This document shows, piece by piece, positions 1 through 8,678 of a stretch of DNA of 64,000 nt. The DNA comes from Haloprofundus halobius. Its GTDB lineage: Archaea > Halobacteriota > Halobacteria > Halobacteriales > Haloferacaceae. Below the pieces are notes generated by a model. The model was given only the letters and a program-made list of their open reading frames with translations, searched no databases and was not told the DNA's origin. The number at the start of each line of letters is the position of its first letter. Within the stretch, counting starts at the first letter, position 1. Both the position numbers and the translations under genes were made by a program. The stretch is from assembly GCF_020097835.1 (NCBI RefSeq), contig NZ_CP083666.1:1612001-1676000 (forward strand), read 5' to 3'.

Positions 1-166
1 AAACGTGCGAGTGCTCGCCGATAGACTAGGGGCTCAAACACCGGTTTACATCGGCAGCGTCGCGTCTCAGGTATCCGACGGCTGCCGATGGGGTAGTGTC
101 GATCAGGTCACAGGCCGAACCGTTCGCTCGAACGACCGATTAGCGTGGACGAACCCGCTTCGTCGT

Positions 167-1288
167 TCACGCGGCAACGATGAACGCCAACCCGAGAATC
201 CCACTCAGATAGAGAACTAAGACGACGAGCGAGTCGAGCCCGAGTCTCGCAATCAGGTAGCGAGGTCGGAATATCAATCCGGCGAGGTACACCGCCGTGA
301 GCAGGCCACCGAGGCAGGCGAGGTAGATGTTCGTGCTGGAGAGAGCCGGAAGGACCGCGTTCCCCGAGAGGACCGACGCGAGCAGGAAGAGCACGGGGAG
401 AAACGCGTTTCCACCGAAGATGTCGCTGACTGCGAGTTGGTAATCGCCGAGCCGCACCGCCGCCGCCCCGGTAGAGATCTCCGGAAGCGACGTCACGGCG
501 GCGAGCACCGTCGCTCCGAACACCGCCCCGCTCACCCCGAAGCCGTCCGCGAGCATCGAACTGCTCCGCTCGAGTGCGATACCGCCGGCGAGGGTCACTC
601 CCGCCGCGAGGAGGAAGACAGTGAGGGTGTGAGTCGCCGTGTATCCCTCGATTTGCGTCAGTTTCTCCCGTCTCGCGACGCCTCGGGGCTCCAGTTGCGC
701 ATCCGGTGGCGTTCCCTGTCCGTGCCACGGCAGTCCCGTGCGCGCCTTCGACACGAGCCAGATGCCCCCCACCCACAGGAGGGCGATCAGCAGTTCGGGT
801 GGCGTCACGCGCTCGAACACGAGTGTCTCCGGCAGTTGACTGCCCGCGATGACGGTGAGCAGAATCACAATCACGACAAGCCCCTCCAGGACGAGAACGA
901 GCGACGCGGCGCGGTAGGTGAGCGTCTCGGAGTCCCCCACAACGACGTCGAGGTAGACGAGGACGACGACTTGGATAGCGACACCGCCAAGGATGTTTCC
1001 GATTGCGAGCGAGAGCGTGCCGCCGAGCGCTGCACTCGTCGTGATGACGACCTCCGGGAGATTCGTCACGATTGCCAGCAGGACGAGGCCGCCGAGTTCC
1101 TCACCGAGTCCCCACCGAACCGTGAGAATATCGGTGGTGTCCGAGAGGAGGACGCCCGCTAGATACACCGCTACCGCGGCGACGACGAACACCACCGCCG
1201 GGACGAGAAGCGTCACTATCGACTCACCCCGCTCACCGATTGGCGCGTCCTGTGCGTCCGCCCCACGTGGTGTCTCGTCTTCGCGCAT
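167..1288 (-). CDS. CaCA-family sodium/calcium exchanger-like membrane protein
   Basis: A 373-residue multi-spanning membrane protein with the duplicated layout of cation/Ca2+ exchangers. A first alpha repeat around residues 74-103 contains TNLPEVV and a GNILGG turn. A second near residues 262-295 contains TSLPEIS and SDIFGGNAF. A hydrophilic loop (about residues 180-215) separates the halves. The acidic residues of the two LPE motifs are the expected cation ligands in this family. The first 22 residues are polar, before the first membrane segment. It stands alone, transcribed away from the ABC cluster. Exchange of Na+ (or H+) for Ca2+ is the family role; the exact ion is not readable from sequence. 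Confidence 0.85.
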   Translation of the reverse strand: MREDETPRGADAQDAPIGERGESIVTLLVPAVVFVVAAVAVYLAGVLLSDTTDILTVRWGLGEELGGLVLLAIVTNLPEVVITTSAALGGTLSLAIGNILGGVAIQVVVLVYLDVVVGDSETLTYRAASLVLVLEGLVVIVILLTVIAGSQLPETLVFERVTPPELLIALLWVGGIWLVSKARTGLPWHGQGTPPDAQLEPRGVARREKLTQIEGYTATHTLTVFLLAAGVTLAGGIALERSSSMLADGFGVSGAVFGATVLAAVTSLPEISTGAAAVRLGDYQLAVSDIFGGNAFLPVLFLLASVLSGNAVLPALSSTNIYLACLGGLLTAVYLAGLIFRPRYLIARLGLDSLVVLVLYLSGILGLAFIVAA

Positions 1289-1440
1289 CGACGTATTCGT
1301 ACCTCTCGGCGCGTGATACGTGGAGCGCCGCGACGCCAGCTATCTGCCGTCCCCTCGAAACGCCGGCTATGGCGTCTGCGTTCGAGCGCCGCACGCGCGC
1401 CCGTCAGGAGCGTCTTCCCGAGCGAGTCGGAGAACGGAAC

Positions 1441-3078
1441 TCAGAGGTGGTACCGCTCGAACGCTCGGACGGCGTACGCGCCCGAGACGGCGGCGAGCGT
1501 TCCGGCGAGTACGGCGGATGCGACGAGTCCCGCCACGAGGACGAGCGTCGGCGACAGCGAGAGGAGTGACGCGACGAACTCGCGGACGACCGCCAGCGAC
1601 GCGAGCGAACCGGGGGCCGCGGCGGCGAGAAACAGCGCCGAGTAGAACGCGAACGCCGCCAGGCCGGGCATTACCGCCTCCCGGCTACGAGTGACTCGAC
1701 TCGCCTCGAACTTCGGGAACGCCGACCCCGCGCCCGCCGCGAGCGCCGTCGCGCAGACGGCGAGCACGACACCCAGCGCCGCGACGGCGGCGACGACGAG
1801 CGGCGTCGCCGAACTCACCAGACTCGCGACCGCCGTCGCGACGAGAACCACCGGGACGCCGAGGAGAACGCCCGCCAGTGCACGGCCGCCGACGAACGCG
1901 CGCCCGGAGAGGGGCGTCGTGAGCGTCACCGGTAACACCGCGCCCTCGTCGCCCAGCGGGTTCAGCGTGAACGCCGCGCCCGCGGCCCACGCGAGGTAGA
2001 CGACGAGCGTAACGAGCATCTCGGTCGAGATGGACTCCGCCGCGACCGTCCGCTGGAGGGGGACGATGGCGAAGAACAGCGGATAGACGACGTAGAACAG
2101 CTGTATCGGTGCGCGCCACGCCCGGCGCAGGCTCTTCTCGGCGACCGTCGCCGCCGGCCGTGAGACGAACGGGAGTCGTTCGAGATGGCCGGTCGTCGCA
2201 CGCGTCGTCGCCATCGCGGACGCGGAAGTAGCGTCGTCGCCGCCCGTCTCGGGGCGAGCGGCGTCGCCGAACCAGAGCCGTTCGGTCAGCGACCGATGCA
2301 GGAACAGGAGCGCCGGCAACGAGACGGCCGTGAGCGCCACCGCGGCGACCGCACCTGTCGTCGACCCGAGCGGGAGCGAGACGTACGCGAGGTCGCCGTA
2401 CCAGCCGAGCGGGGAGTCCGCCAGCGTCCGCAGCACGGTGCCGAACGCGTCGTTCCCGGAGTCCGAGAGGATGACGAGCATGTACGCACCGAACAGCAGG
2501 ACGGAGACGAGCATCCGGAACCGTGCGAGCAGCGCGACCCGGGCGACCGCGAGGTGGTAACCGACGCCGACGACGACGCCTGCGAGCAGTCCGACGGCGA
2601 CGGCGGCGAGCACCGCGAGCGGAACGGTGACCGCGGCGACGACGGAGCCGGCACCGACGGCGAAAGCGAGCCCCGCCACGACGACGAACGCCGAGAACGG
2701 CCCGAGGACGTTTGCTACCTCCGCCAGCGCCATCCCCGCGGCGGCGTCGCGGTGCGGGACGGCGGTCAGCAGGAGGTCGGCCGCGTCGGGACGCGCCGAC
2801 GACCCGGCGGTTCGCGCCACGCCGATGAACGCGCCGAACAGAATCGGCGCGACGATAGCCGCGCGCGCGAGTTCGACCGACAGCGACTCGCCTTCGGCGA
2901 CGCCGGAGCCGAAGACGTACGCCAGAAAGACGAACAGCAACGCCGGTAGGAGCGATGCGAACGCGGCGAGCGCGAAGACGGCCGCCCGCCGCGAGTCGTC
3001 GGCGACCGCCCGGGCGCGCCGACGGAGTTCGGTGCGGGCGACGATGAGCGTGCGCCTCGGGTTCGGAGCGAGCGTCAT
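1441..3078 (-). CDS. ABC exporter, membrane permease subunit
   Basis: A 545-residue, Ala/Val/Leu-rich integral membrane protein with roughly a dozen hydrophobic segments and an arginine-rich cytoplasmic N-terminus. Its ATG overlaps the stop of the ATPase gene by 4 bp (ATGA at 3075-3078), so the two are translationally coupled and almost certainly form one transporter. The length and two-half hydrophobic pattern fit ABC-2-like export permeases. The substrate is unknown; haloarchaeal pairs of this kind are annotated only generically. Confidence 0.85.
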   Translation of the reverse strand: MTLAPNPRRTLIVARTELRRRARAVADDSRRAAVFALAAFASLLPALLFVFLAYVFGSGVAEGESLSVELARAAIVAPILFGAFIGVARTAGSSARPDAADLLLTAVPHRDAAAGMALAEVANVLGPFSAFVVVAGLAFAVGAGSVVAAVTVPLAVLAAVAVGLLAGVVVGVGYHLAVARVALLARFRMLVSVLLFGAYMLVILSDSGNDAFGTVLRTLADSPLGWYGDLAYVSLPLGSTTGAVAAVALTAVSLPALLFLHRSLTERLWFGDAARPETGGDDATSASAMATTRATTGHLERLPFVSRPAATVAEKSLRRAWRAPIQLFYVVYPLFFAIVPLQRTVAAESISTEMLVTLVVYLAWAAGAAFTLNPLGDEGAVLPVTLTTPLSGRAFVGGRALAGVLLGVPVVLVATAVASLVSSATPLVVAAVAALGVVLAVCATALAAGAGSAFPKFEASRVTRSREAVMPGLAAFAFYSALFLAAAAPGSLASLAVVREFVASLLSLSPTLVLVAGLVASAVLAGTLAAVSGAYAVRAFERYHL

Positions 3079-3845
3079 CGACGCTCCGTCGAACTGTCCG
3101 CCCGGAGTTCCGACTCGCCCGTCACGTCCAAGAACACGTCTTCGAGCGTACGCTCCTCGCCGGTCTCGGCGCGGGATTTCAGTTCCGCGGGCGCGCCTTC
3201 GGCGACGAGTCGGCCGTCCGCGAGCACGCCCACCGTATCGGCCAGTTCGTCGACGACCGGGAGGATGTGCGTCGAGAGGAAGACCGTCGTCTCCTCGGCC
3301 GCGAGCCCCGAGATGGTGTCTCTGACCGTTCGCGCCGCACGCGGGTCGAGGCCGGAGGTCGGTTCGTCGAGGAAGACGACCGCCGGGTCGTGCAGAATCG
3401 CCTGTACGATGCCGACTTTCTGTTTCATCCCCTTCGAGTACGTCGAGATGCGTTTGTCGGCGTCGGCGGCGAGGTCGAAGCGCGCGAACAGGTCGTCGAT
3501 GCGGTCGGCGGCCGTCTCCGTCGGCAGGTCGCGAAGCCCGGCGACGTACGCAACCTGCTCGCGGCCCGAGAGTTCGTCGTACAGCGGCGGTTCCTCGGGA
3601 AGGTAGCCGATGTTCGGGGTGACGGCTTCGCGGTCGGTCACGGCGTGACCGGCGACGCGGGCGCTCCCACCGGACGGCCGCGAGAGCGTCGTCAGCATCC
3701 GTATCGTGCTGGTCTTGCCCGCGCCGTTGGGACCGAGAAAACCGTAGACGGTTCCGGCCGGAATCGAGAGGTCGAGTCCGGCGACGGCCGTCTCGTCGCC
3801 GTACTGTTTCCGGAGGTCGTCGGCTTCGATAGCGAAGGAGGGCAT
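3075..3845 (-). CDS. ABC transporter ATP-binding protein
   Basis: A 256-residue nucleotide-binding domain, complete and in the right order. The Walker A GPNGAGKT is at residues 38-45. The Q-loop region follows, then the signature YSKGMKQK, the Walker B FLDEPTSGLDP and the H-loop FLSTHIL. The ATG at 3845 starts directly on the conserved MPSFAIEADDLRK segment. An in-frame ATG 63 bp upstream adds only low-complexity sequence, so it was not used. It is first in a two-gene operon with the permease. The C-terminal extension with LEDVFLDVTG is typical of drug/ABC-2 export ATPases (CcmA/NatA type). Confidence 0.92.
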   Translation of the reverse strand: MPSFAIEADDLRKQYGDETAVAGLDLSIPAGTVYGFLGPNGAGKTSTIRMLTTLSRPSGGSARVAGHAVTDREAVTPNIGYLPEEPPLYDELSGREQVAYVAGLRDLPTETAADRIDDLFARFDLAADADKRISTYSKGMKQKVGIVQAILHDPAVVFLDEPTSGLDPRAARTVRDTISGLAAEETTVFLSTHILPVVDELADTVGVLADGRLVAEGAPAELKSRAETGEERTLEDVFLDVTGESELRADSSTERR

Positions 3846-3936
3846 CTGTGTCCGGATATTTCGCCGACTCCGCAAAGAGCTACCGCCGTCATCGCCACCT
3901 CGCGGCATTTATCCGCTCTCCGGATGTATGTCAGAT

Positions 3937-4968
3937 ATGCGCACGGCCGTACTCTCGGAGGATCTCCAGCTACGGATCGAGGAGCGCGACCGACCCGAAC
4001 CCGCCGACGACGAGGTGTTGGTCAGGGTGCGCTCGGTAGGCATCTGCGGGTCGGACGTCCACTACTACGAACACGGTCGCATCGGCGACTACGTCGTCGA
4101 CTCGCCGCTGGTGCTCGGCCACGAGAGCGCCGGAGAGGTAGTCGAGGTCGGGTCGGCGGTGGACGGCCTCGACGCGGGCGACCGAGTGACGCTCGAACCG
4201 GGCGTCCCCTGCGGCCGCGACGACTGCGAGTTCTGCCGCGCGGACGAGTACAACCTCTGTCCGGACGTCCAGTTCATGGCGACGCCGCCGGACGACGGCG
4301 CGTTCGCCGAGTACGTCGCCTGGCCCGCAGAGTACGCGTATCGGCTGCCGGAGTCGGTGTCGCTGCGGGCGGGCGCGCTCGTCGAACCGCTGTCGGTCGG
4401 CATCCACGTCTGTCGGCGCGCGGGTGTCGGCCTCGGCGACGCCGTCTACATCTCCGGGTGTGGCCCCATCGGCCTGTTGGCGATGGAAGTCGCCCGCGTC
4501 GCGGGTGCGGAACCGATCGTCGCCGCCGACGTGCTCCCCTCGAAACTGGAGCGGGCGCGCGAGCGCGGCGCGATTCCGGTCGACGTCTCCGAGGAGGACC
4601 CCGTCGAGGCCGTCGAGAACGCGACGGGCGGCCGCTTCGCCGACGTGGTTATCGAAGCCTCGGGCGCGGAACCGGCCATCGGAAGCACTCTCGACGTGGT
4701 TCGTCGCGGCGGCACCGTCGTCCTCGTCGGCCTCGCCGCCGACGGCGTCGTTCCGTTCGATACCCACGACATCATCGACAACGAACTCGACCTACTGGGT
4801 TCGTTCCGCTACCGCCACACCTACCCGACGGCCATCGAACTGCTGGCGAGCGGGCAGCTCGACGTCGAGGGGCTCGTCGACTTCGAGATGGCGCTCGACG
4901 ACGTCGACGCGGCCTTCCGACGCGTCCAGTCCGGAGAGACGGTGAAAGGAATGATTTCGCTCGGTTGA
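3937..4968 (+). CDS. Zinc-dependent sorbitol/xylitol-type alcohol dehydrogenase
   Basis: A 343-residue MDR-family dehydrogenase. Catalytic zinc ligands are visible in GICGSD and LGHESAG. The structural-zinc loop is complete, with four cysteines in the PCGRDDCEFCRADEYNLC segment. A Rossmann motif GCGPIGLLAM and the polyol-dehydrogenase style 'DVHYYEHGRIG' favour sorbitol/xylitol/threonine dehydrogenase-like activity with NAD(P). A TTTAT box at 3908-3912 lies 27 bp before the ATG at 3937, which argues for a leaderless message from there; the ATG at 3928 would be upstream of that start. Divergent from the ABC operon. Confidence 0.88.
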   Translation: MRTAVLSEDLQLRIEERDRPEPADDEVLVRVRSVGICGSDVHYYEHGRIGDYVVDSPLVLGHESAGEVVEVGSAVDGLDAGDRVTLEPGVPCGRDDCEFCRADEYNLCPDVQFMATPPDDGAFAEYVAWPAEYAYRLPESVSLRAGALVEPLSVGIHVCRRAGVGLGDAVYISGCGPIGLLAMEVARVAGAEPIVAADVLPSKLERARERGAIPVDVSEEDPVEAVENATGGRFADVVIEASGAEPAIGSTLDVVRRGGTVVLVGLAADGVVPFDTHDIIDNELDLLGSFRYRHTYPTAIELLASGQLDVEGLVDFEMALDDVDAAFRRVQSGETVKGMISLG

Positions 4969-5031
4969 GGGTGCGTCGATCGAGAAGTACGGGGGTCGCG
5001 AACCGAACGGAAAACGGAGCAACGGCAACGA

Positions 5032-5055
5032 GGCCACGAGGGTCGAGGCGTGGCC
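5032..5055 (+). terminator. Hairpin downstream of the dehydrogenase gene
   Basis: Seven-base arms GGCCACG and CGTGGCC with a 10-base loop, 64 bp after the dehydrogenase stop. It lacks a following T-run, so a role in termination is only a guess. The rest of the 4969-5185 interval shows no gene. Confidence 0.3.
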
Positions 5056-5185
5056 TGTGCCGACTTCGGTACGACGGGTGTGTGCCTCCGACGAACCAAG
5101 GCTCTCGCAGGTGTCTCACCTCTGCCGGGGTCTGTGGGAAACCCGGGCGTACTAACGAACCGCCTCGTTGGGGAAAACAGCCGTC

Positions 5186-5199
5186 CCTAATCGATTAGG
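5186..5199. promoter_or_regulatory. Perfect palindrome CCTAATCGATTAGG
   Basis: A 14-bp perfect palindrome directly abutting the stop codon of the Bat-type regulator gene. Its arms are the same as those of the 19-bp palindrome at 8522-8540. On the minus strand it is followed by GACGGCTGTTTTCC, so it could act as an RNA hairpin with a weak T tract, or as a protein-binding site. Confidence 0.5.
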
Positions 5200-6804
5200 T
5201 CAGTCGTCCGACCGCGAGACGCCGTCGAAATACGCGGTGAGCAGTTTCTGTTGGCTCCGGCGGAGGTGTTCGTGGAACGTCGGCGGCGACACGTCGAGCG
5301 CGTGGGCCACCTCCTCGGCGGTGCTGCCGCGGGGCCACTCGAAGAAGCCGGCGAGAAACGCCGTCTCCAGCACCTCGCGCTGTCGCTCGGTGAGCGCGCT
5401 GTCGAGCGAGTCGCGGAACTCGACGCCGCGGCTGTTCGTCCGCTCGCGTTCGCGCTGAGCGCGCACGGCGACGTTCGGGAACCGCTCCTGCAGCGCCGTA
5501 ACGACGGCGCGAACGTCGGCGACGGCGGGCAGTTCGACGGTCAGTTTCCCCTCCTCGCCGTCGGCGCGCGCGCTCCGGAGCACGCCGCCCAGATCCGCGA
5601 CGACGGACGCGACGGCGTCGTCCGGCGGCGTCAGCCGGAGGATGGACTCGTCGTCGTGTTCGGCGACGACGCTCGCGTCGCCGCCCGCGTTCCGAGCGGC
5701 CGCGACGACGGCGTCGGCTCCGCCGTCATCGACGACGACGAACTCCGAGAGCGAGCCCTCGTCGCCCGTGACGACGCCCTCGACGGAGAGCGAGGCGTCC
5801 GCCGCCGCCGCGACGGTGAGAAAGAACGGGCCGGGCGTCGTCACGTCGAATTCGAGTTCGACGATCGAGTCGCTGACGAGCGCGCGGCGCTTCTCGACGG
5901 CGTTGATGGCGTAGCCGACGGTCTCGCCGAGTTCCTTCAGCACGTCGAGTTCGTCCTCGTCGAACGCCGACGAGCGGGCCGCGTACAGACAGAGCGCCCC
6001 GTAGCTCGCGTCCCGGTAGACGAGCGGCACCGCCGCCGCGGAACTGAGACCGCTCTCTGCGGCCGCCGCCCGCGGTTCGAACGTGCCGTCGCCGCCACCG
6101 TCGGCGGCGGCGACCCGGACTTTCTGCGACTCGATGGCCGCGAGCGCTATCGAGCCGTCGCCGTCTATCTCGTCGGGCGTGACGTCGTTGAGGCCCCGAC
6201 CGCTCGTCCACGTCCGGTGGACGACCGACTCGCCGTCGTACCCGTGTTCGCCGATCCACGCGAAGCGGTACGGCTCCTCGCCGGCGAGGTGACCGCAGAC
6301 CTCGCGCTCGATCTCCTCGCGCGTCGAGGCTCGGACGAGCGCCTCGTTGACCTCCCGGATGACCGCGTTGATTCGATTTAGCGTCTCAACGCGGCTCGCC
6401 TGCCGCTGGAGCGCTTCGATGCGACGCATCCGGCCGGTGATGTCGCGACCGATGCCCGAGATGCCGACGGGAATGCCGTCCTCGTCGTGGAGTAACGCGC
6501 CGGTGAACTCGTAGGGAATCCGCTCGCCGTCGGCGGTCAGAAACGACGCCTCCTGCTGGGCCGTTCCCTCCTCTACGACCCGGACGATGGCCTCCGAGAT
6601 AGCCGCCTCGTCCTCCGGTGCGATGAAGTCCAACGGAACCATCTGTTCGATTTCGTCGTCACCGTAGCCGGTCACCTCGCGGAGTCGACTGTTCCAGCGG
6701 AGAAACCGGCCGTCGAGGTCGAACAGAAAGAACACGTCGGTGAGCGTGTCGATGGCGCTGTCGAGCAGCGCCGACGCATCTTCGTCGACACCTTGTCGCT
6801 GCAT
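5200..6804 (-). CDS. PAS-GAF-HTH_10 (Bat-like) transcriptional regulator
   Basis: A 534-residue sensor-regulator. Residues about 8-125 form a PAS domain with its PAC tail (FLFDLDGRFLRWN, then DEDGIPVGISGIGRDIT). Residues about 145-305 form a GAF domain. A Bat-family linker region follows. The C-terminal ~55 residues are an HTH_10 domain (LTERQREVLETAFLAGFFEWPRG, then STAEEVAHALDVSPPTFHEHLR). This is the bacterio-opsin-activator architecture of haloarchaea, a cytoplasmic redox/light/ligand sensor fused to DNA binding. A TTTATTG box about 28 bp before the ATG suggests a leaderless transcript. It lies beside the protease gene in the same orientation, 180 bp downstream. Confidence 0.9.
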   Translation of the reverse strand: MQRQGVDEDASALLDSAIDTLTDVFFLFDLDGRFLRWNSRLREVTGYGDDEIEQMVPLDFIAPEDEAAISEAIVRVVEEGTAQQEASFLTADGERIPYEFTGALLHDEDGIPVGISGIGRDITGRMRRIEALQRQASRVETLNRINAVIREVNEALVRASTREEIEREVCGHLAGEEPYRFAWIGEHGYDGESVVHRTWTSGRGLNDVTPDEIDGDGSIALAAIESQKVRVAAADGGGDGTFEPRAAAAESGLSSAAAVPLVYRDASYGALCLYAARSSAFDEDELDVLKELGETVGYAINAVEKRRALVSDSIVELEFDVTTPGPFFLTVAAAADASLSVEGVVTGDEGSLSEFVVVDDGGADAVVAAARNAGGDASVVAEHDDESILRLTPPDDAVASVVADLGGVLRSARADGEEGKLTVELPAVADVRAVVTALQERFPNVAVRAQRERERTNSRGVEFRDSLDSALTERQREVLETAFLAGFFEWPRGSTAEEVAHALDVSPPTFHEHLRRSQQKLLTAYFDGVSRSDD

Positions 6805-6984
6805 TGCTCGACGTTTCGTCGCAGATACAATAAACGACCCGCCTGTCGCGTACAGAATGATAAAACACCGGTCTCCGGCAATCGGCGGGTGTTTCGACCG
6901 CCAGACGGCCGACGTTTCGGTCGGTAGTCGGCCGCGTCCGGCTGTCTGAGCTTCGGACGTTCGGGGGCCGGCGCTGCTGACCGG

Positions 6985-8409
6985 CTAGACGAGCGTCGTC
7001 TCGTCGAGTGTCGCGAGGTCACCGGCCTCCGCGCGCTCGACGGCGTCGTAGGCGTCGACGAAGCCCGCGCCCGCGCTGGCCGGCTCGTAGCTCGACAGCG
7101 CGTCCTCGGCCTCGGCTTCGACCGTCGCGAGCAGTTCGCGCACAGTCGGTCGACTCCCCTGACCCTCGACGTGGGCGTCGACGACGAGCGCGGCGATGCC
7201 CGAGACGTGCGGGCAGGCCATGCTCGTCCCGCTGATGCTCGCGTAGTACAGTTCGCCGTCGTCGACGGTGGTCGCGCCCAGCGGGTCGTCCGGCGACATC
7301 GTGCTCACGATTTCGTTCCCGGGCGCGGCGACGCCGGGGCGGTAGATACCCAGCGGGCCGTCGGTCTCGCCGGACTCGTAGTACGTCTCCAGGTTCGACA
7401 GCGCCGTTTCGCGGTCGTAGTTGCTCCCGTCGTTGCGGCCGCGCGAGGAGAAGTCGGTCACCGACTTCTCGTCGTCCGTCGCCGCGACGCCGACGACGTG
7501 CGGCGCTTTCGCGTAGTCGTTCAGCGTGTCGTAGTCGGGGCCGTCGTTGCCCGCGGCGAACACCGGGAGGATGTCGGCCTCGAAGGCGTGCCACGACGCG
7601 ACGTTGAGCGTCGCGTCCGGGTCGAAGTCGTCGGTGCTCGACGCGCCGTAGGAGTTCGAGACGACCTGGTACGTCGACCCGTCGCCGTTTTCGAGCATGT
7701 GGTCGAACGCCGCGGCCGCCTTCAGGATGGAGACGCCCGCGCTCGTCGAGTAGGAGGTGAGCGTCGCCTCCGGAGCCATCCCGCGGTACTGGCCGTCGCT
7801 GGCGCTGCCGTCGCCGGCGACGGTGCCCGAGCAGTGGGTCCCGTGGCCGATTTCGTCGGTGTCGAGACCGCCGACTTCGGGCCACAGCGTCTCGGTGTCG
7901 GTGAGGTCCAGCGGGTCGCCGGCCCACTGGTAGTTCGCGTCGAGGTTCGCCGCCAGATCCGGGTGGTCACCGTCGATACCGCTGTCGATGACGACGACGT
8001 GGGCGCTCGCCCCAGCGTACCCCAACTCCTGTTGGACCTCGGCCGCCCGCGTCACGTCGCGGCCGTCGTCGTTGAAGTATTCGAGGTCGCGGTTGGCCTC
8101 GACGTAGCGCACCTCGTCCCAGTCGGCGACCGTCTCTATCTGCGTTCCCGTCAGTCGGGAGTACCCGACCGGAAGCACCGAGAACGCGTGGTAGCCGTCG
8201 GTGAGGTCCAGCGAATCCAGAAGCGAGACGTCCTCGTTCGACTCGAAGACGACGAGCGCCTCCTGCAGCGCGTCGCTCGCCGTATCGAGCGTGTCGTCGA
8301 CGAACGAGGTGAGCGTCCCTGCCCGCGCTGTACCCGCGAAGGGGAGCAGCGACGCAGCGCCGGTCAGTTTCAGTGCGGTCCGTCTGTCTACCGTGAAATC
8401 GTCCACCAT
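6985..8409 (-). CDS. Tat-exported subtilisin-like (S8) serine protease, halolysin-like
   Basis: A 474-residue prepro-protease. A Tat signal with RRTALKL begins at residue 9, followed by a hydrophobic h-region and an AxA-like cleavage region. A propeptide of about 80-90 residues precedes the S8 catalytic domain. The triad is intact: Asp142 in VIDSGIDGDHPD, His192 in GHGTHCSG, Ser396 in SGTSMACPH. The ATG at 8409 gives a normal Tat leader; extra upstream codons are open but carry no signal. No C-terminal domain follows the catalytic core, unlike halolysin R4. Secreted, folded before export. The neighbouring Bat-like regulator is a plausible controller. Confidence 0.93.
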   Translation of the reverse strand: MVDDFTVDRRTALKLTGAASLLPFAGTARAGTLTSFVDDTLDTASDALQEALVVFESNEDVSLLDSLDLTDGYHAFSVLPVGYSRLTGTQIETVADWDEVRYVEANRDLEYFNDDGRDVTRAAEVQQELGYAGASAHVVVIDSGIDGDHPDLAANLDANYQWAGDPLDLTDTETLWPEVGGLDTDEIGHGTHCSGTVAGDGSASDGQYRGMAPEATLTSYSTSAGVSILKAAAAFDHMLENGDGSTYQVVSNSYGASSTDDFDPDATLNVASWHAFEADILPVFAAGNDGPDYDTLNDYAKAPHVVGVAATDDEKSVTDFSSRGRNDGSNYDRETALSNLETYYESGETDGPLGIYRPGVAAPGNEIVSTMSPDDPLGATTVDDGELYYASISGTSMACPHVSGIAALVVDAHVEGQGSRPTVRELLATVEAEAEDALSSYEPASAGAGFVDAYDAVERAEAGDLATLDETTLV

Positions 8410-8521
8410 GTTTCGAGGGAGCGTCGGAGAGAGCCGCGTCGCAGCCGGTCGATTTCGCAGACCACGATCAACGATTATGCTCCGACTCAAATGAATTTTT
8501 ATTGGACGTAGAAAAGAACTC

Positions 8522-8540
8522 AACCTAATCTGATTAGGTT
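8522..8540. promoter_or_regulatory. Perfect 19-bp palindrome upstream of the protease promoter
   Basis: Nine-base arms AACCTAATC / GATTAGGTT around one central T. It lies about 20 bp upstream of the AT-rich TATA candidate AATAAAAATT (minus strand, about 8492-8505), which would serve the protease gene. Its inner CCTAATC-GATTAGG arms recur at 5186-5199. The position fits an activator or repressor site. Alternatively it is a terminator for the DRTGG gene ending at 8679. Confidence 0.6.
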
Positions 8541-8678
8541 TAGAACGTGTGTCGTCCCGAACGAAACCCGGGGCCGACGACTAGGCGGGCTCACCCGAAA
8601 GAGCGCGAGAGAGTACGAACCGCGCGGTGTGGCGGACGAGGCGTCGTCACCGCGGGCGGGCACTCCGGCAGCGACGAG

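Noticed and set aside
5-220. 71-aa frame at the left edge
   Set aside because: No motif, overlaps the exchanger gene in antisense; positions 1-166 otherwise show nothing.
3267-5198. 643-aa plus-strand open frame overlapping the ABC ATPase and dehydrogenase
   Set aside because: Arg/Gly-rich composition typical of antisense or off-frame reading in GC-rich DNA; the overlapped genes have intact motifs.
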